Part shown: positions 43,377 through 51,578 of the stretch, piece by piece
Layout of the letters: each line of letters opens with the position of its first letter
Position numbering within the stretch: position 1 is the stretch's first letter
Assembly: GCF_003952425.1 (NCBI RefSeq)
Contig: NZ_CP034449.1
Coordinates: 744,001 to 808,000, forward strand
DNA: 64,000 bases
Direction: 5' to 3'
Source of the DNA: Mesorhizobium sp. M2A.F.Ca.ET.046.03.2.1
GTDB taxonomy: Bacteria > Pseudomonadota > Alphaproteobacteria > Rhizobiales > Rhizobiaceae
The notes under the pieces: model-generated
What the model was told of the DNA's origin: nothing
Database searches by the model: none
Seen by the model: only the letters and a program-made list of their open reading frames with translations
Program-made: the position numbers and the translations under genes

Positions 43377-43419
43377 CTCGGGGAGAAGGTGGCCGCGAAG
43401 CGGCCGGATGAGGGGGAGT
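43377..43419. repeat. repeat family D copy 2, right part
   Basis: CTCGGGGAGAAGG, then GTGGCCGCGAAGCGGCCG and GATGAGGGGG, the continuation of the copy interrupted by the insertion sequence; identical in order to the end of D1. Confidence 0.85.
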
Positions 43420-43433
43420 CCGTAAGCCCCGAG

Positions 43434-44015
43434 TCAGCGCGCCCGGAATGAAGCGATCAGGCTTTCGGCCATGCGCACGAATTGCGCGCTCGGGCCTTCG
43501 GCGCCGACGCTCTGCATCGAGACGCGGGCGCCTTCGAGCAGCAGCGACAGCGTGTCGGCAAGCAGTTCGGCCTGGCCGATGCCGGCATCGCGGCAAAGCG
43601 CTACCAGCTTCTCGCGCTGGGCTTCCTTCAGTTCCTTGATGACGCGCCTGGCCGGGTGGTCGGCCTCGGTGAGCTCGACGGCGGCATTGGCCATGTCGCA
43701 GCCGCGGCTGTCGGCGCTGAGCAGTTCCGAAGCCTTCTGGACCCAGGCATGCAACTGGGCGAGCTTGTCGCCGGGATGCTGGGCCTCGAACTCGTCCCAG
43801 ATCCTTGAAGCCTTCGCCGCCGTGGCGCGCAGGCATTCAACGACCAGCTCGTCCTTGGACTCGAAATGGCGGTAAAGCGTCATCTTGTTGGTGCCGGCAG
43901 CCTCGGTGATGGCGTCGACGCCAACGCCCTTGATGCCGTGCTTGTGGAACATGTCCTGCGCCGTCTCCAGGATCCGATCCCGGGGACGGGAACGCTCCGC
44001 GACGCCGTCACTCAT
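43434..44015 (-). CDS. TetR-family regulator of the RND pump
   Basis: The 193-residue product has the TetR HTH at residues 12-58 (RDRILETAQDMFHKHGIKGVGV, MTLYRHFESKDELV) and a helical ligand domain. AAGGAG precedes its ATG. It is divergent from the RND pump operon. The region between holds two GTTAC-N6-GTAAC palindromes, so it probably represses both itself and the pump, as AcrR-type regulators do. Confidence 0.9.
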   Translation of the reverse strand: MSDGVAERSRPRDRILETAQDMFHKHGIKGVGVDAITEAAGTNKMTLYRHFESKDELVVECLRATAAKASRIWDEFEAQHPGDKLAQLHAWVQKASELLSADSRGCDMANAAVELTEADHPARRVIKELKEAQREKLVALCRDAGIGQAELLADTLSLLLEGARVSMQSVGAEGPSAQFVRMAESLIASFRAR

Positions 44016-44069
44016 GATGATCTCCTTTCGTCGTTTCCAAAAAAACCGTCGCCACCTCTTGACTAGGGT

Positions 44070-44085
44070 GTTACCGGTCTGTAAC
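44070..44085. promoter_or_regulatory. TetR operator 1 (GTTAC-N6-GTAAC)
   Basis: GTTACCGGTCTGTAAC is an inverted repeat with arms GTTAC/GTAAC. It overlaps a candidate plus-strand promoter (TTGACT at 44059-44064, -10 TAACTT at 44082-44087). Confidence 0.75.
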
Positions 44086-44093
44086 TTTTAGAT

Positions 44094-44109
44094 GTTACTT
44101 ACTGGTAAC
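44094..44109. promoter_or_regulatory. TetR operator 2 (GTTAC-N6-GTAAC)
   Basis: GTTACTTACTGGTAAC repeats the arms of operator 1 with a centre-to-centre distance of 24 bases, a little over two helical turns. This allows two dimers side by side. Confidence 0.75.
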
Positions 44110-44262
44110 ACCTATATCACTCCCCGTCAAACGACAAGGCCCTCCGATAGCCTGCCAGAGTGAGATAGGACGAAAAAGCAGCCTGTCATGCGGCTTCGGC
44201 CGGTGAAAAAGAGAAAAGCGGTCCGTGATCAATCGATGCGGACCGAGCAAGGAGCCGCTCCT

Positions 44263-44502
44263 ATGCAAAAGCGCAAAGACCTGACGATCGACGAAGCCGT
44301 CCGGGATCCGATGATCCGGCTGGTGATGAAGGCGGACGGAATCGACCCCAAAGCCTTCGAACGGATGCTGCGCCAGCGCGCGGCGAAACAGGCGCCGGAT
44401 GATGAAATCCTGCCTTCCTTCCTGCAGGATTCCGGTTCCGGCCGGACCCGGCGCCTGCGTCATTTCGCAAAGCCCTTCGTCGAGGCATGCGCATCATGGT
44501 AA
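44263..44502 (+). CDS. hypothetical 79-residue protein, first gene of the RND operon
   Basis: The basic product starts MQKRKDLTIDEAVRDPMIR and has no membrane segment or known motif. AAGGAG lies eight bases before the ATG, a strong ribosome site. Its stop overlaps the start of the RND gene (ATGGTAA), which itself lacks a clear ribosome site, so translation of the pump seems to depend on this gene. I do not recognise the family. The upstream ATG at 44188 is less likely. Confidence 0.7.
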   Translation: MQKRKDLTIDEAVRDPMIRLVMKADGIDPKAFERMLRQRAAKQAPDDEILPSFLQDSGSGRTRRLRHFAKPFVEACASW

Positions 44503-47500
44503 ACTTCTTCGTCCACCGCCCGATCTTCGCGTCCGCGATCGCCATCATCATGGTGCTCGCCGGCGCGATCGCCTATTTCCTGCTGCCGGTCTCGCAGTTC
44601 CCCGACATCACGCCGCCGCAGGTCGTGGTCAGCGCCCACTATCCGGGCGCCAGCGCGCAGGTCGTGGCCGATACGGTCACCACGCCGCTCGAGCAGCAGA
44701 TCAACGGCGTGCAGGGCATGACCTACATGTCGTCGACGAGCTCAAATGACGGCTCGTCCACCATCACCATCACCTTCGACGTCGGCTATCCGCTGAGCAC
44801 GGCGGCCGTCGACGTGCAGAATCGCGTCAGCCAAGCGGCGTCCTCCCTGCCGGCAATCGTGAACCAGGGCGGCGTGACGATCAAGAAGCAGAACCCCAAT
44901 TTCGTGCTGATCGTCGACCTCACCTCGCCGGACGGCTCGGTCGATCCCGTGGCGCTGAGCAACCTTGCCTATCTGCAGGTGGTCGATCCGCTGAAGCGCC
45001 TGCCGGGCGTCGGCGACGTGCAGATCTTCGGCGAGCGCCGCTATTCGATGCGCGTCTGGCTCGACCCAGACAAGCTCGCCAATCTCGGTATCACCGCCGT
45101 CGACGTCCAGAACGCCATCGCCGAGCAGAACGTGCAGGTCGCGGCCGGCAAGATCGGCCAGTCGCCGGCGCCGGCCGGCACCGCCTTCGAAATGCAGGTC
45201 AATGCCGTCGGCCGCCTGAGCGACCCGAAGGAATTCGGCGACATCGTCGTGCGCGCCAACTCCCAGAACGGCTCGCTTGTGCGGCTGCGGGACGTCGCCC
45301 GCATCGAGCTCGGCGCGCTGCAATATTCGTCATCCGCCTTCTTCGGCAAGGACCCGACGGTGGTTTTGGCCGTCTACCAGATGCCCGGCTCCAACGCGCT
45401 CGACCTGCAGCAGCGGGTCAAGGACAAGATGCAGGAGCTGTCGCAGCGCTTCCCGAAGGGCGTCCACTACGCCATGCATTACGACACGACGCGCTTCGTG
45501 TCGGCCTCGATGCATGACGTGCTGATCACGCTCGGCGAGGCGCTGGTGCTGGTCGTGGCGGTGGTGTTCATCTTCCTGCAGAGCTGGCGCACCACCATCA
45601 TCCCGACCATCGCCATCCCCGTATCGCTGATCGCGACGCTGGCGATCATGTATATGCTGGGCTTCTCGCTCAACATGCTCTCGCTGCTCGGCATGGTGCT
45701 GGCGATCGGCCTTGTCGTCGACGACGCAATCGTGGTGGTGGAGAATGTCGAGCGACAATTGGAAGCGGGCTTGAAGCCGCTTGCCGCGACGCGCGCGGCG
45801 ATGGCCGAAGTGACCGGACCGATCATCGCCACTACGGCGGTGCTGATGGCGGTGTTCATTCCCGTCGCCTTCATCCCGGGCGTCTCCGGCCGGCTCTACA
45901 ACCAGTTCGCGCTCACCGTCGCGATCTCGGTCGGCATCTCAGCCTTCAACTCGCTGACGCTGTCCCCTGCCCTGAGCGCCGCCTTCCTGCGCCATCGCGG
46001 CGAAACCCAGTTCGTGCTGTTCCGCTGGTTCAACGCCGGCTTCGACTGGCTGTCCCATGCCTATGCCCACGGCGTGCGCATCCTGATCAAGCTGCGCTGG
46101 GCGATGCTCGGCCTGTTCGCGGCCGGCCTCGTCGCCACCTATTTCGTCTGGCAGAAATTGCCCTCGACCTTCCTCCCAGTGGAGGACCAGGGCTATTTCT
46201 TCGTCGTCATCCAGCTGCCGGACGGCGCTTCGCTCGAACGCACCGACGCGGTGGCGCAGAAGGCGCGCGACATCCTGCAGAACACGCCCGGCGTCGACAT
46301 CGTCGGCTCGATCAGCGGTCTGAACTTCCTCACCAGCGCCGCGCAGTCGAACTCGGCGGTGGAGTTCGCCATCCTGAAGCCCTGGGATGAGCGCGGGCCT
46401 GACCAGAGCGCCTCGAAACTGGTCGAACAGGTGCGCGGCAAGCTCTTGCAGATGCCGGATGCGTTCGCGCTGTCCTTCGATCCACCGTCGATCCCGGGCC
46501 TCGGCACCACCGGCGGCTTCGAGTTCCAGGTGGAGGATCTGTCGGGACGCGGCAGCGCTGCGCTGAACGATGTGACGCAGGCGCTGATCGCGGAGGCGCG
46601 CAAGCAGCCCGAGCTCAATCCGCAGCAGCTGTTCTCGTCCTTCTCGACCTCGACGCCGCAGTTCAACTACGACCTTGACCGCAGCAAGGCGAAGCTTCTC
46701 GGCCTCAACCTGCCCGATGTGTTCAACACGCTGCAGATCTATCTCGGCTCGCTCTACGTCAACGACTTCAACCTGTTTGGCCGCACCTTCCGCGTGACCA
46801 TCCAGGCCGACAAGGACGCGCGCGCCGACGCCACCGACATCTCCAGGCTCTATGTGCGCAACGCGTCGGGCGGCATGGTGCCGCTGAGCACGCTGGGCAA
46901 GCTGGTGCCGATCGTCGGACCCGAGACCGTGCCGCATTACAACAACAATGCCTCGGCCCTGATCAATGGCGGTGCTGCCCCCGGCTTCTCGTCCGGTCAG
47001 GCGGTGGCGGCCATGGAGCGGGCGGCAGCGAACGTGCTGCCGCGCGACTTCGGCTACGAATGGACCGGCATCACCTTCCAGGAGCTCAAGGCCGGATCGA
47101 TCGCCTCGGTCGTGTTCGGGCTGGCGATCGTCTTCGTCTTCCTGATCCTGGCGGCGCAGTATGAAAGCTGGGCGATGCCCTTCATGGTGCTGCTCGCCGT
47201 GCCGCTCGCTCTGTTCGGCGCCTTCGTGGTGCTTTTGCTGCGCGGCATGCAGATCGACGTCTACTCGCAGATCGGCTTCGTCATGCTGATCGGCCTCGCG
47301 GCCAAGAACGCGATCCTGATCGTCGAGTTCGCCAGACGCCGGCGCGAGGAAGGCCTCACTATCGTCGAGGCCTCGATGGAGGCTGCGCGGCTGAGGCTGC
47401 GGCCGATCCTGATGACCGCCTTCGCCTTCATCCTCGGCGTGCTGCCGCTGATGTTCGCGACGGGCGCGGGCGCGGCCAGCAGGCAGTCGATCGGCACCAC

Positions 47501-47693
47501 CGTCTTCGGCGGCATGGTGGCGGCGACCATCCTGTCGCTGGTCTTCGTGCCTGTCTTCTACGCGGTGATCGAACAGCTGCGCGAGCGCGGCGAAAAGGAA
47601 CCAGCCGAGGGACACCACGACGCCCCTGAGCCAAAGGAAATTGAACCGACCGCCGAGCCGGCGCTTCAGCCGCTCGCCCAGGCGGCCGAATAG
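44496..47693 (+). CDS. RND multidrug efflux permease (AcrB/MexB type)
   Basis: This inner-membrane trimer exports drugs or lipids in exchange for protons. The 1065-residue product starts MVNFFVHRPIFASAIAIIM and shows the HAE1 pattern of twelve membrane helices with two large periplasmic loops. The proton relay is present: the Asp pair in LVVDDAIVVVENVER and Lys in LAAKNAILIVEFA. GRLYNQFALTVAISV and the end PVFYAVIE are typical. The adaptor gene follows after 14 bases. The ATG at 44487 is also in frame but less usual. Confidence 0.95.
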   Translation: MVNFFVHRPIFASAIAIIMVLAGAIAYFLLPVSQFPDITPPQVVVSAHYPGASAQVVADTVTTPLEQQINGVQGMTYMSSTSSNDGSSTITITFDVGYPLSTAAVDVQNRVSQAASSLPAIVNQGGVTIKKQNPNFVLIVDLTSPDGSVDPVALSNLAYLQVVDPLKRLPGVGDVQIFGERRYSMRVWLDPDKLANLGITAVDVQNAIAEQNVQVAAGKIGQSPAPAGTAFEMQVNAVGRLSDPKEFGDIVVRANSQNGSLVRLRDVARIELGALQYSSSAFFGKDPTVVLAVYQMPGSNALDLQQRVKDKMQELSQRFPKGVHYAMHYDTTRFVSASMHDVLITLGEALVLVVAVVFIFLQSWRTTIIPTIAIPVSLIATLAIMYMLGFSLNMLSLLGMVLAIGLVVDDAIVVVENVERQLEAGLKPLAATRAAMAEVTGPIIATTAVLMAVFIPVAFIPGVSGRLYNQFALTVAISVGISAFNSLTLSPALSAAFLRHRGETQFVLFRWFNAGFDWLSHAYAHGVRILIKLRWAMLGLFAAGLVATYFVWQKLPSTFLPVEDQGYFFVVIQLPDGASLERTDAVAQKARDILQNTPGVDIVGSISGLNFLTSAAQSNSAVEFAILKPWDERGPDQSASKLVEQVRGKLLQMPDAFALSFDPPSIPGLGTTGGFEFQVEDLSGRGSAALNDVTQALIAEARKQPELNPQQLFSSFSTSTPQFNYDLDRSKAKLLGLNLPDVFNTLQIYLGSLYVNDFNLFGRTFRVTIQADKDARADATDISRLYVRNASGGMVPLSTLGKLVPIVGPETVPHYNNNASALINGGAAPGFSSGQAVAAMERAAANVLPRDFGYEWTGITFQELKAGSIASVVFGLAIVFVFLILAAQYESWAMPFMVLLAVPLALFGAFVVLLLRGMQIDVYSQIGFVMLIGLAAKNAILIVEFARRRREEGLTIVEASMEAARLRLRPILMTAFAFILGVLPLMFATGAGAASRQSIGTTVFGGMVAATILSLVFVPVFYAVIEQLRERGEKEPAEGHHDAPEPKEIEPTAEPALQPLAQAAE

Positions 47694-47707
47694 GATTGGA
47701 GAGCAAA

Positions 47708-48856
47708 ATGCGTAGATGGAAAATCGCTTTAGGCGCCGCCGTCGCGGTGGGCGCAGTGTCGGTTGCAAGCGTCCACCTGCTGAATCCGGGCTATCTCGGC
47801 GGCGGCACGGCGGGCGCGGCGCCCGCCCCGGCGGCCTTCGTCATGCCGGTGCCGGTGGTGAATGTCGTGAAGAAGACGCTGCCGATCTATCTCGACTACG
47901 CCGCGCGGGTGGAGTCGATCCGCAGCATCACGCTGCAGGCGCGTGTGCCGGGCTATCTGCAGGAGCAGACCGCGGCCGACGGCAGCGACGTCAAGCAGGG
48001 CGACCTGCTCTACCGGATCGCGCCGGAGGATTATCAGGCCGCGCTCGACCAGGCGAAGGCGCAAGTGCAGCGCGATACCGCGACGCTGGAATATGCAAAG
48101 TCCAATCTCGGCCGCGGCACCGACCTCGCCAAGGCCGGCTATCTCGACAAGGACAGCTTCGACCAGCGCACCAGCAATCTGCGCACGGCCCAGGCCGCCC
48201 TTGCCGTCGACCAGGCGGCGGTGCGGACAGCCGAGCTCAACCTTGGCTATGCCGAGATCAAGGCGCCATTCTCGGGCCGGATCGGCCGCAACCAGGCTTC
48301 GGTCGGCACGCTGGTCAGCGTCGCCGGCACGGTGCTCAACACGCTGGTGCAGCTCGACCCGATCTATGTGACCTTCAACCCGAGCGAGACCGATCTCGTG
48401 CAGATCGAGCAGGCGAGGGCCAACGGTCCGATCGCCGTCGACGTGCTGTTGCCCGGCGAGACCAAGCCCAGCCAGAAGGGTGAGCTGACCTTCATCGACA
48501 ACACGATCGACCATTCGACCGGCACGATCACGGCGCGCGCCACGATCGGCAATGCCAAGTTCACGCTGCTGCCCGGGCAATATGTGCGGGTGCGGCTGCA
48601 TGTGAAGGAGCAGCCCAACACGCTGATGGTGCCGCAGGTGGCGCTGGGTTCCAGCCAGCTCGGCAAGTACCTTTATGTCATCGGCAAGGGCAACACCGTC
48701 GATCAGAAGCTGGTGTCGCTTGGGCCGACCGACGGCGACCTGATTTCCGTGACCTCCGGCATCTCCGAGACCGACCAGGTGATCACGGGCAATCTGCAGA
48801 AGATCGGACCCGGAATGCCGGTTTCTCCCTTGCCGCAACCGAAACCGGCCAGCTGA
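47708..48856 (+). CDS. RND periplasmic adaptor (membrane fusion protein)
   Basis: The 382-residue product has an N-terminal membrane or signal segment (WKIALGAAVAVGAVSVASV), a barrel-sandwich lipoyl half (LQARVPGYLQEQTAADGSDVKQGDLLYRI), a helical hairpin (DQAKAQVQRDTATLEYAKSNLGRG) and the second lipoyl half (NLGYAEIKAPFSGRIG), then beta-barrel and membrane-proximal domains. It links the pump to an outer-membrane channel. No TolC-like gene is nearby. GGAG precedes the ATG at 47708. A terminator follows. Confidence 0.93.
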   Translation: MRRWKIALGAAVAVGAVSVASVHLLNPGYLGGGTAGAAPAPAAFVMPVPVVNVVKKTLPIYLDYAARVESIRSITLQARVPGYLQEQTAADGSDVKQGDLLYRIAPEDYQAALDQAKAQVQRDTATLEYAKSNLGRGTDLAKAGYLDKDSFDQRTSNLRTAQAALAVDQAAVRTAELNLGYAEIKAPFSGRIGRNQASVGTLVSVAGTVLNTLVQLDPIYVTFNPSETDLVQIEQARANGPIAVDVLLPGETKPSQKGELTFIDNTIDHSTGTITARATIGNAKFTLLPGQYVRVRLHVKEQPNTLMVPQVALGSSQLGKYLYVIGKGNTVDQKLVSLGPTDGDLISVTSGISETDQVITGNLQKIGPGMPVSPLPQPKPAS

Positions 48857-48882
48857 TAACCCCCATCAGTTTCCGGTCCGAC

Positions 48883-48920
48883 GGTGCCCTCGACTCCCAC
48901 GTCGAGGGCGCCGTTTTGTT
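48883..48920 (+). terminator. rho-independent terminator of the RND operon
   Basis: GGTGCCCTCGAC pairs with GTCGAGGGCGCC (one G-T pair) around a six-base loop, followed by GTTTTGTT. Confidence 0.88.
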
Positions 48921-48928
48921 ATGAGGGT

Positions 48929-49864
48929 TCAGTCGGTTCCCGATGCCGGTTCCGTACGGGGCCTGCCGGGACTGCTCGCCAGCAATTCGACCAGGCCGGC
49001 AATGTCGGCGCGTTCCGCCTTCGCCGGCAGCATGAAGGCGCAATAGGGCTGGCCGAGGCGGACGGAGACGGCAGACAGCGCGATCAACCGACCTGCTTCG
49101 AGATCGGCGCTCGCCATGATCCGTTGGCCGAGCGCTATCCCCAGCCCCAGCCGCGCGGCGCCGATCGCCAGGCTGGACAGGCCGACGCGGCGGCCATGCG
49201 ACGGGTCGGGCGCGCGGTTGCCGCCCGCGGCGGCGAACCAATCCGCCCAGCTCGGATGCGAGGCGTAGTTCGGCCCCCAGTTGGTGTGGATGAAATGGCT
49301 CTCATGCACATCGGCGAGGGTGGGCGACCCGTTCCCGTAGCGCTGCCAGAAGTCGGGGGCTGCGACCGGCAGCACCTCGTCATGGACGAGCCTGACCATT
49401 TTCAGCGCCGGATAGTGGTAATCGCCATATGAGATACGCAGGTCGATGTTCTGGCGCACCACATCGACGGGATCGTCCTCGACGCGGACATCGATAGCCA
49501 TTTGCGGAAAGCCGTCGAGCAGCACCGCCAGTCGCGGCGCCAGCCAAAGCTCGGCAAGCGAGAAGGGCACGCTCACCACGAGACGCGTGCGCAAGCCGCC
49601 TTCCAGCATGCGCCGGCCGACCGCCGCGATCTCGCCCAGCGCATGCGCCGTCTGCGGATAGATGGCGTGGCCGGCATCGGTCAGCGCGATGCGGTTGCCG
49701 TTGCGCACGAAGAGCTGCTTGCCGAACCAGTCTTCCAGGTTGCGGATCTGCTGGCTGACTGCGGCCGAGGAGACGCCAAGCTCGCCGGCGGCAAGCGTGA
49801 AGGAGCCGGCGCGGGCCGCGACCTCGAAGGCCCGCATTGCATTCAAAGGCGGAAGCTTTTCCAC
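48929..49864 (-). CDS. LysR-family regulator (GcvA-like)
   Basis: The 311-residue product has a LysR HTH near residues 6-60 (LNAMRAFEVAARAGSFTLAAGELG, VSSAAVSQQIRNLEDWFG) and an effector domain with LWLAPRLAVLLDGFPQMAIDV. The GTG at 49864 is chosen since GAGGA lies eight bases before it. It is divergent from a 2OG-oxygenase gene with 100 bases between, and is its probable regulator. Confidence 0.88.
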   Translation of the reverse strand: MEKLPPLNAMRAFEVAARAGSFTLAAGELGVSSAAVSQQIRNLEDWFGKQLFVRNGNRIALTDAGHAIYPQTAHALGEIAAVGRRMLEGGLRTRLVVSVPFSLAELWLAPRLAVLLDGFPQMAIDVRVEDDPVDVVRQNIDLRISYGDYHYPALKMVRLVHDEVLPVAAPDFWQRYGNGSPTLADVHESHFIHTNWGPNYASHPSWADWFAAAGGNRAPDPSHGRRVGLSSLAIGAARLGLGIALGQRIMASADLEAGRLIALSAVSVRLGQPYCAFMLPAKAERADIAGLVELLASSPGRPRTEPASGTD

Positions 49865-49964
49865 GCACCATCCTCGAAAGATTTTCTTGGGAGAGCCTAA
49901 CAATTTTCCCCGTTGCCGCAAAGATTTCCTTGCGGTGTAGTGACCTCAGATTTTGGAGGACGCT

Positions 49965-50756
49965 ATGATCGAAACCATTCTCGACCTGGACCGCTATCCG
50001 CTGCACCGCGAGGGCAGCCCTGAATGGCAACGGCTGGTCGACGAGTCCAAGGCCGCGCTTGCGGCCAACGGCATGTTCAACCTGGAAGGGCTCCTGCGCC
50101 CCGGCATCGCCGAGAAGGCCGTCGCCGAGATCCGGCCGGTGATGGACACGCGCTCGCATGTCCACAGGCGCATGCACAACATCTATTTCAAGCCGTCGAT
50201 CCCGGAATTGGCGCCCGACCATCCGGCGCTGCGCAAGGTCGAGACGATCAGCCATACGGTCTGCGCCGACCAGATCGCCAGCAGCACTGTGCTTTCGATC
50301 TATGAATACGAGCCGCTGGTGCGGTTCCTGGCGGCGACGATGGACAAGCCGAAACTGCATGTCATGCAGGATCCGCTGGCCCGGGCCAACGTCATGGGCT
50401 ACCGGGCGGGCGAAGCGCTCAACTGGCATTTCGACCGCTCGGAATTCACCACGACGCTGTTGCTGCAGGCGCCCGAGCGCGGCGGCGACTTCGAGTACCG
50501 CACCGACCTGCGCTCGGACTGCGACCCGAATTATGACGGGGTCGCCAAGCTGCTCGAGGGGCGCGACCCTGAAGCAAAAATCCTGCGCATCAAGGCCGGC
50601 ACGCTCAACGTCTTCCGCGGCAAGAACACCGCGCATCGCGTCACCACGGTCGAGGGCAATCGCGAGCGAATGATCGCGGTGTTCTCCTACTACGAACGTC
50701 CCGGCGTGATGTTCACCGATGAGGAGCGGATCGGCTTCTACGGCCGTGCCGCTTGA
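49965..50756 (+). CDS. 2-oxoglutarate/Fe(II) oxygenase family protein
   Basis: The 263-residue product has the double-stranded beta-helix iron triad: His155 and Asp157 in LNWHFDRSEF, and His224 in KNTAHRVTTVEG. An Arg in RERMIAVFSYYE is a likely 2-oxoglutarate ligand. HVMQDPLARANVMGYRAGE precedes the first ligand. The fold is of the prolyl hydroxylase (P4Hc) group, but the substrate is unknown. GGAGG precedes the ATG at 49965. Confidence 0.82.
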   Translation: MIETILDLDRYPLHREGSPEWQRLVDESKAALAANGMFNLEGLLRPGIAEKAVAEIRPVMDTRSHVHRRMHNIYFKPSIPELAPDHPALRKVETISHTVCADQIASSTVLSIYEYEPLVRFLAATMDKPKLHVMQDPLARANVMGYRAGEALNWHFDRSEFTTTLLLQAPERGGDFEYRTDLRSDCDPNYDGVAKLLEGRDPEAKILRIKAGTLNVFRGKNTAHRVTTVEGNRERMIAVFSYYERPGVMFTDEERIGFYGRAA

Positions 50757-50821
50757 GACTCGCCAGAGCGATTTTGAAACAGTTTCCACAACTCGCCGAT
50801 CTCGGTCAAAAAGCTCTTGTT

Positions 50822-50837
50822 AGATTGTCGACAATCT
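50822..50837. promoter_or_regulatory. candidate GntR operator AGATTGTCGACAATCT
   Basis: A perfect 16-base palindrome 36 bases upstream of the GntR start. Its core TTGTCGACAA fits the FadR/VanR-type consensus T-N-GT-N3-AC-N-A, suggesting autorepression of the GntR/enolase operon. Confidence 0.72.
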
Positions 50838-50873
50838 GCTTGTCTTGCAGAAATTCCTCCCGGGGGTCGACCT

Positions 50874-51563
50874 ATGGCAAAGCTGGATTTCGGTCCGATC
50901 GCGGATACGACGCGCAGGGCGGAGATCGTCGCCCTGCTCAGGCGCGCCATCCTGACCGGACAGCTGGAACCGGGGCAGAAGCTCAACGAGCTCAGGATTT
51001 CGGAACAGATGCGGGTGAGCCGCGCGCCGCTGCGCGAGGCGATGCGCGAGCTGGTGCAGGAAGGCATCCTGACCAGCATCCCCTATGCCGGAACCTTCGT
51101 CATCGACGTCACGGCCAAGGACATCATCGATGCCTATTCGCTCAACAAGGTGCTCGATGAATTCGCCATCGAGCTTGCCTGGCCGCAGCGCGACCCACGC
51201 TTCCTGGATGAGCTGGACCGCCGCCACGAGGCGGTGAAGCAGGCGACGCGGGCGGTGGACACCACGCGCCAGATCGAGACGGCGCTGCAGCTGCACGGGC
51301 TGATCTACGAGTGGGCCGACAATTCGGTGCTGCTCGAGACCTGGCAGCGGCTGACGAGCCGGCTGCAGATGTACTTCGCCCTGCATCAGCGGGCGCGCAA
51401 CGAACCGGTGCCGGCCGAGGATGTGCACGAAACCTATGTGGCGCTGCTCAAAGGCGCCGACATGCGCGCCGCCCAGCGCCATGCGCGCGAGCATATCGAT
51501 CTCGATTTCGAAGAGCTGCTTTCATACGCGCGCGGCCTCGAAAAGCGCACATCGAAGAACTGA
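50874..51563 (+). CDS. GntR-family regulator (FCD domain)
   Basis: The 229-residue product has an N-terminal winged HTH (LLRRAILTGQLEPGQKLNELRISEQM, SRAPLREAMRELVQEGIL) and a C-terminal FCD domain (LHGLIYEWADNSVLLETWQRL, HETYVALLKGADMRAAQ). The ATG at 50874 is used; 50817 would start ahead of the operator. The first enolase-family gene follows after 15 bases, so the regulator is the first gene of its own target operon. Confidence 0.9.
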   Translation: MAKLDFGPIADTTRRAEIVALLRRAILTGQLEPGQKLNELRISEQMRVSRAPLREAMRELVQEGILTSIPYAGTFVIDVTAKDIIDAYSLNKVLDEFAIELAWPQRDPRFLDELDRRHEAVKQATRAVDTTRQIETALQLHGLIYEWADNSVLLETWQRLTSRLQMYFALHQRARNEPVPAEDVHETYVALLKGADMRAAQRHAREHIDLDFEELLSYARGLEKRTSKN

Positions 51564-51578
51564 CAGACGGACAGCAAA

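Noticed and set aside
45939..47768. Open minus-strand frame of about 600 codons
   Set aside because: Antisense to the RND pump, low-complexity Arg/Gln/Asp-rich translation.
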